Shown here: positions 61,408-64,000 of the stretch, one piece after another
How the letters are laid out: every line of letters begins with the position of its first letter
Position numbering within the stretch: position 1 is the first letter of the stretch
Assembly: GCA_905331475.1 (NCBI GenBank)
Contig: CAJNYU010000512.1
Location: 186,001 to 250,000 of the forward strand
Length of the DNA: 64,000 bases
Reading direction: 5' to 3'
Source: Rotaria socialis
Lineage: Eukaryota > Rotifera > Eurotatoria > Philodinida > Philodinidae
Position numbers and translations under genes: made by a program
Notes under the pieces: model-generated
Seen by the model: only the letters and a program-made list of their open reading frames with translations
What the model was told of the DNA's origin: nothing
The model's database searches: none

Positions 61408-63621
61408 TTAACTGTTGTTAATATCTGAATAATTGTTATCAATAAATATTTTTTGATGTTTTTCTAGAAAATCAAGATCACGTTCAATACTATCTAATTC
61501 ATTAGTTAAATCTTTTTTTTTCATAATAATCGATGCTGTTTCGAGTCGTAATGGTAGACGTTGATATTCTGCAAATGTATCTTCGTAACGATTTTTCAAA
61601 TCTAAATATTTAGAAAAAACAAAAGTACCAATTAATGTGGGTCGTGTGAAATTAACCATGGAAAGACATTGTTACCAATCATAGACAGATTTCCTCGATT
61701 ATCAAACATATTTTCTCGTTAACCTTTGACTTAGTTTGTTTTCACTATAAAACACTGCATGATGAAGATAGGTTGAGACAGTTTCTCCGCAGCTGAAAAT
61801 TTAACTTTTTTGAGCTGAAAATAAGTCACTGCCGACGCTTAGAACTATCTTAACGGCGTATTGTGCGACTTCTCTCACTCAAAAGTATTTATATGTTGAT
61901 ATCTCTTCAAAACATATGAATGTGATTGAAAATTTTGATTGAGAGACATTGCAAAACAAATCTGCGCAATAGTTTGAATGTTATCACTGAATTGATTTCT
62001 GCATAGAAACAAAAAATAAAGGAGTTTTAAGGTAGAAAAATGACCTTATCTTCTGCTATCGTCCTTTGAGATAAAAGATGTCAAATAGAACTAGTATTAA
62101 GTACATATTACTGGCTTCTATAAATAAAGTTCTTTCGCGCTTGCCTTTATTTACACTGTAACGAGATGCTATTAACTGCGGTACCTTTATTGATCAGTGA
62201 CTAGTATCCATGATTCTCTTTGCGGTCTAGGACTTGCAATTTTTTATCTTTTACTTTCTGGAAATTTTTAAATTGAATATCAAAATAACAAAAGATAGCG
62301 AATTATTCAATTCAGCATGCAGATATTTACTATTAATAAGACAAAGACGTTCTTCAGGTGGTATTAATATTATTGAATTATCTGTAAAATTCGAATTTGA
62401 TGGTTCATCATATATTTTACGTGCTTCAAGATACCGTGGAATTTTACCATAATTCTAAATGCATAGAATAAAAATTTGAACAATAAAATCATGTTTACTT
62501 TTTTATAAATGAAATCTTTTTGTAAACCACTACCATCAATAAGAAATTTATTTCCTTTTCTATCCAAAACAACATATCGACGTGGACATATTGGTAGAGA
62601 GTTTTTCATTTGATCAATATTATATTCAATAAAATTTTTTGATGGTTTTTCTAATTTATTTCGATCATTTTGTTTGCTTAATCTTGGAATTGGTGGCATT
62701 CGATGTGAACGAATTAATGGAATAACTGATTTGCACGTAACGATACTAATTAAATAAATATGAATTAAACATACCTTTAGGCAATTCAGTATAATTTTGA
62801 CGTCGTCGAAGTGGATGAGTTGGATCAGGTTTTGAAACAGTAGCTAAACCCATCGTACGATGTGAATATTTTTCTTTATTAAAATTTTGTAAAACATTTG
62901 AAGCAAATATTGATCGATAGTAATGTCTAGAAAATATTCATTAGGATAAATCGACTTATGTAGACACTTATGTTTTTTTTTGTATTATTCTTTCTAGCCG
63001 TCAATGATTTATTTTTTAATACATAGATTTTTAGGAAGAATAACTAATTAGCTTCTCGTTATAAAAATGATGTTTATCAATAATGAATATAGAGATACTG
63101 AGACCGTCTACTTTCAACATAGAATTTATTATGAAGAAAATAAATGCTAATAAAACACTAATAATGTTATGGCAGTACATCAATTATGAAAATAATATTG
63201 AACATTGTACTATTTTACAGATACTTAGTTAGCAGTAGAACCAAATGTATGCACTAGTTATAAACGTATAGATATACAATCTAAACATTTCGGCTCCTAA
63301 TTATCTATCATTTACTCAATTTTTATACAAGATCGAAATTTATCAAATACAATTTCACTCCTGAATAGATTAATTATTTTTTGTTCATGTACGATAAAAT
63401 ATGTTCAAAATAGAAAATGATTCTATTTCGTAGTAGTTTTACTACTCTCTTATTCATTGCTGATGGCATTGATCTATAAGTTAAATTTGATAAGATGAAA
63501 AATTCTCTTTCGTTGATACTTTTATATATAGATAAATTTACTTTGAATGGCTTGATTGAGAAGATGAACATTTAGGTAAATGATTAAGTAAATTATAAAT
63601 TGTTTCGTCTACAATATTCAT
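61408..63621 (-). CDS. ENKUR: Enkurin (ciliary/flagellar adaptor)
   Basis: Enkurin is a microtubule-inner/ciliary protein of motile cilia and sperm that also binds TRPC channels and calmodulin. Five exons join. 63533-63621 starts MNIVDETIYNLLNHLPKCSS. About 62777-62926 has YYRSIFASNVLQNFNKEKYS and HRTMGLATVSKPDPTHPL. About 62506-62735 has MPPIPRLSKQ and the family core PSKNFIEYNIDQMKNSLPIC then VVLDRKGNKFLIDGSGL. About 62330-62455 starts NYGKIPRYLEARK and contains PPEERLCLIN. 61408-61606 has LKNRYEDTFAEYQRLPLRLE and the enkurin-domain end KKKDLTNELDSIERDLDFLE followed by KHQKIFIDNNY. The last intron (about 61607-62330) is 0.7 kb. The order and spacing of blocks match human ENKUR. Presence fits a ciliated animal. 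Confidence 0.92.
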
Positions 63622-64000
63622 TATCTTCAGTCACTTGACAATTAAAATGTTTGAAATGATTCCATGAAAGAATTTCATTACTTCACAATGCCTCTAAATT
63701 CTTGTAAAAGTTCAATAGTTTTTATAGATACTAGTTTGATCTCTCTGAAACTCATCATCAAGAATACAATTTAAGAAATACGCGCGCAATAAGATTGTAA
63801 AATGAAAAATAGTGATATGATGATAGATTTTGTAAATTTCAATACATCAAGTAATCCATTCCTAACTGTTGATTATGAACAACGTTTTGAAATTTTCTTT
63901 AATTCTTTTATCTTCTTGTAAGTTATCAGATTTGAGCCTTTTCTACCAGATCAATTGCTTTTTTTAAGCGCTATCCTTAATTGTACAGCTTTACTTGTAT
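63622..64000. other. Right flank, upstream of enkurin
   Basis: AT-rich sequence presumably holding the enkurin promoter. No exon or repeat was supported before the window ends. Confidence 0.4.

Overview
This is animal nuclear DNA. It is AT-rich, most introns are short (about 50-100 bp, with some of 0.4-2.5 kb), and the recognisable genes are metazoan: cytosolic GlnRS, NDST, STAMBP/AMSH, VMP1, Vav, enkurin, hnRNP M and insulin-like peptides. Many start codons sit 0-6 nt behind a sequence that looks like a 3' splice site, and several same-strand genes are only 40-180 nt apart. That suggests spliced-leader trans-splicing and small operons. With the base composition and an intronless bacterial-type peptidase, a rotifer (bdelloid such as Rotaria or Adineta) is my best guess. 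This is inference; another trans-splicing invertebrate is possible.

Layout. 1-9 kb: on the minus strand, QARS is followed 178 nt downstream by an acidic unknown protein, then come a coiled-coil unknown and two inverted-repeat (fold-back) elements. 9.5-20 kb: two non-autonomous hAT-like elements with TIRs and 8-bp target duplications, a 62-codon ORF, and an LRR receptor-like gene with a long intron. 20-30 kb, minus strand: NDST and NDUFAF3 (41-nt gap, a likely operon), then STAMBP. 32-33.5 kb, plus strand: VMP1. 33.5-38.4 kb: gene-poor.

38.4-42.3 kb: two related insulin-like peptide genes on the minus strand, separated by a 1.24-kb near-perfect palindrome. Both carry an extra cysteine pair in a shared N-terminal segment. 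42.7-54.2 kb, minus strand: a PAAT-like gene and Vav. A 2-kb Vav intron holds an antisense two-exon ORF of 41 codons. 54.5-60.1 kb, plus strand: a possible three-gene operon (67-aa one-pass membrane protein, intronless S9 peptidase, hnRNP M-like protein). 61.4-63.6 kb, minus strand: enkurin.

The genes are mostly unrelated housekeeping, signalling and ciliary functions. The functional groupings visible are the insulin-like pair and the putative operons, which mix unrelated functions. Multi-exon models were spliced by eye from frame continuity, GT/AG sites and recalled family sequences. Outer coordinates are firmer than internal exon edges.
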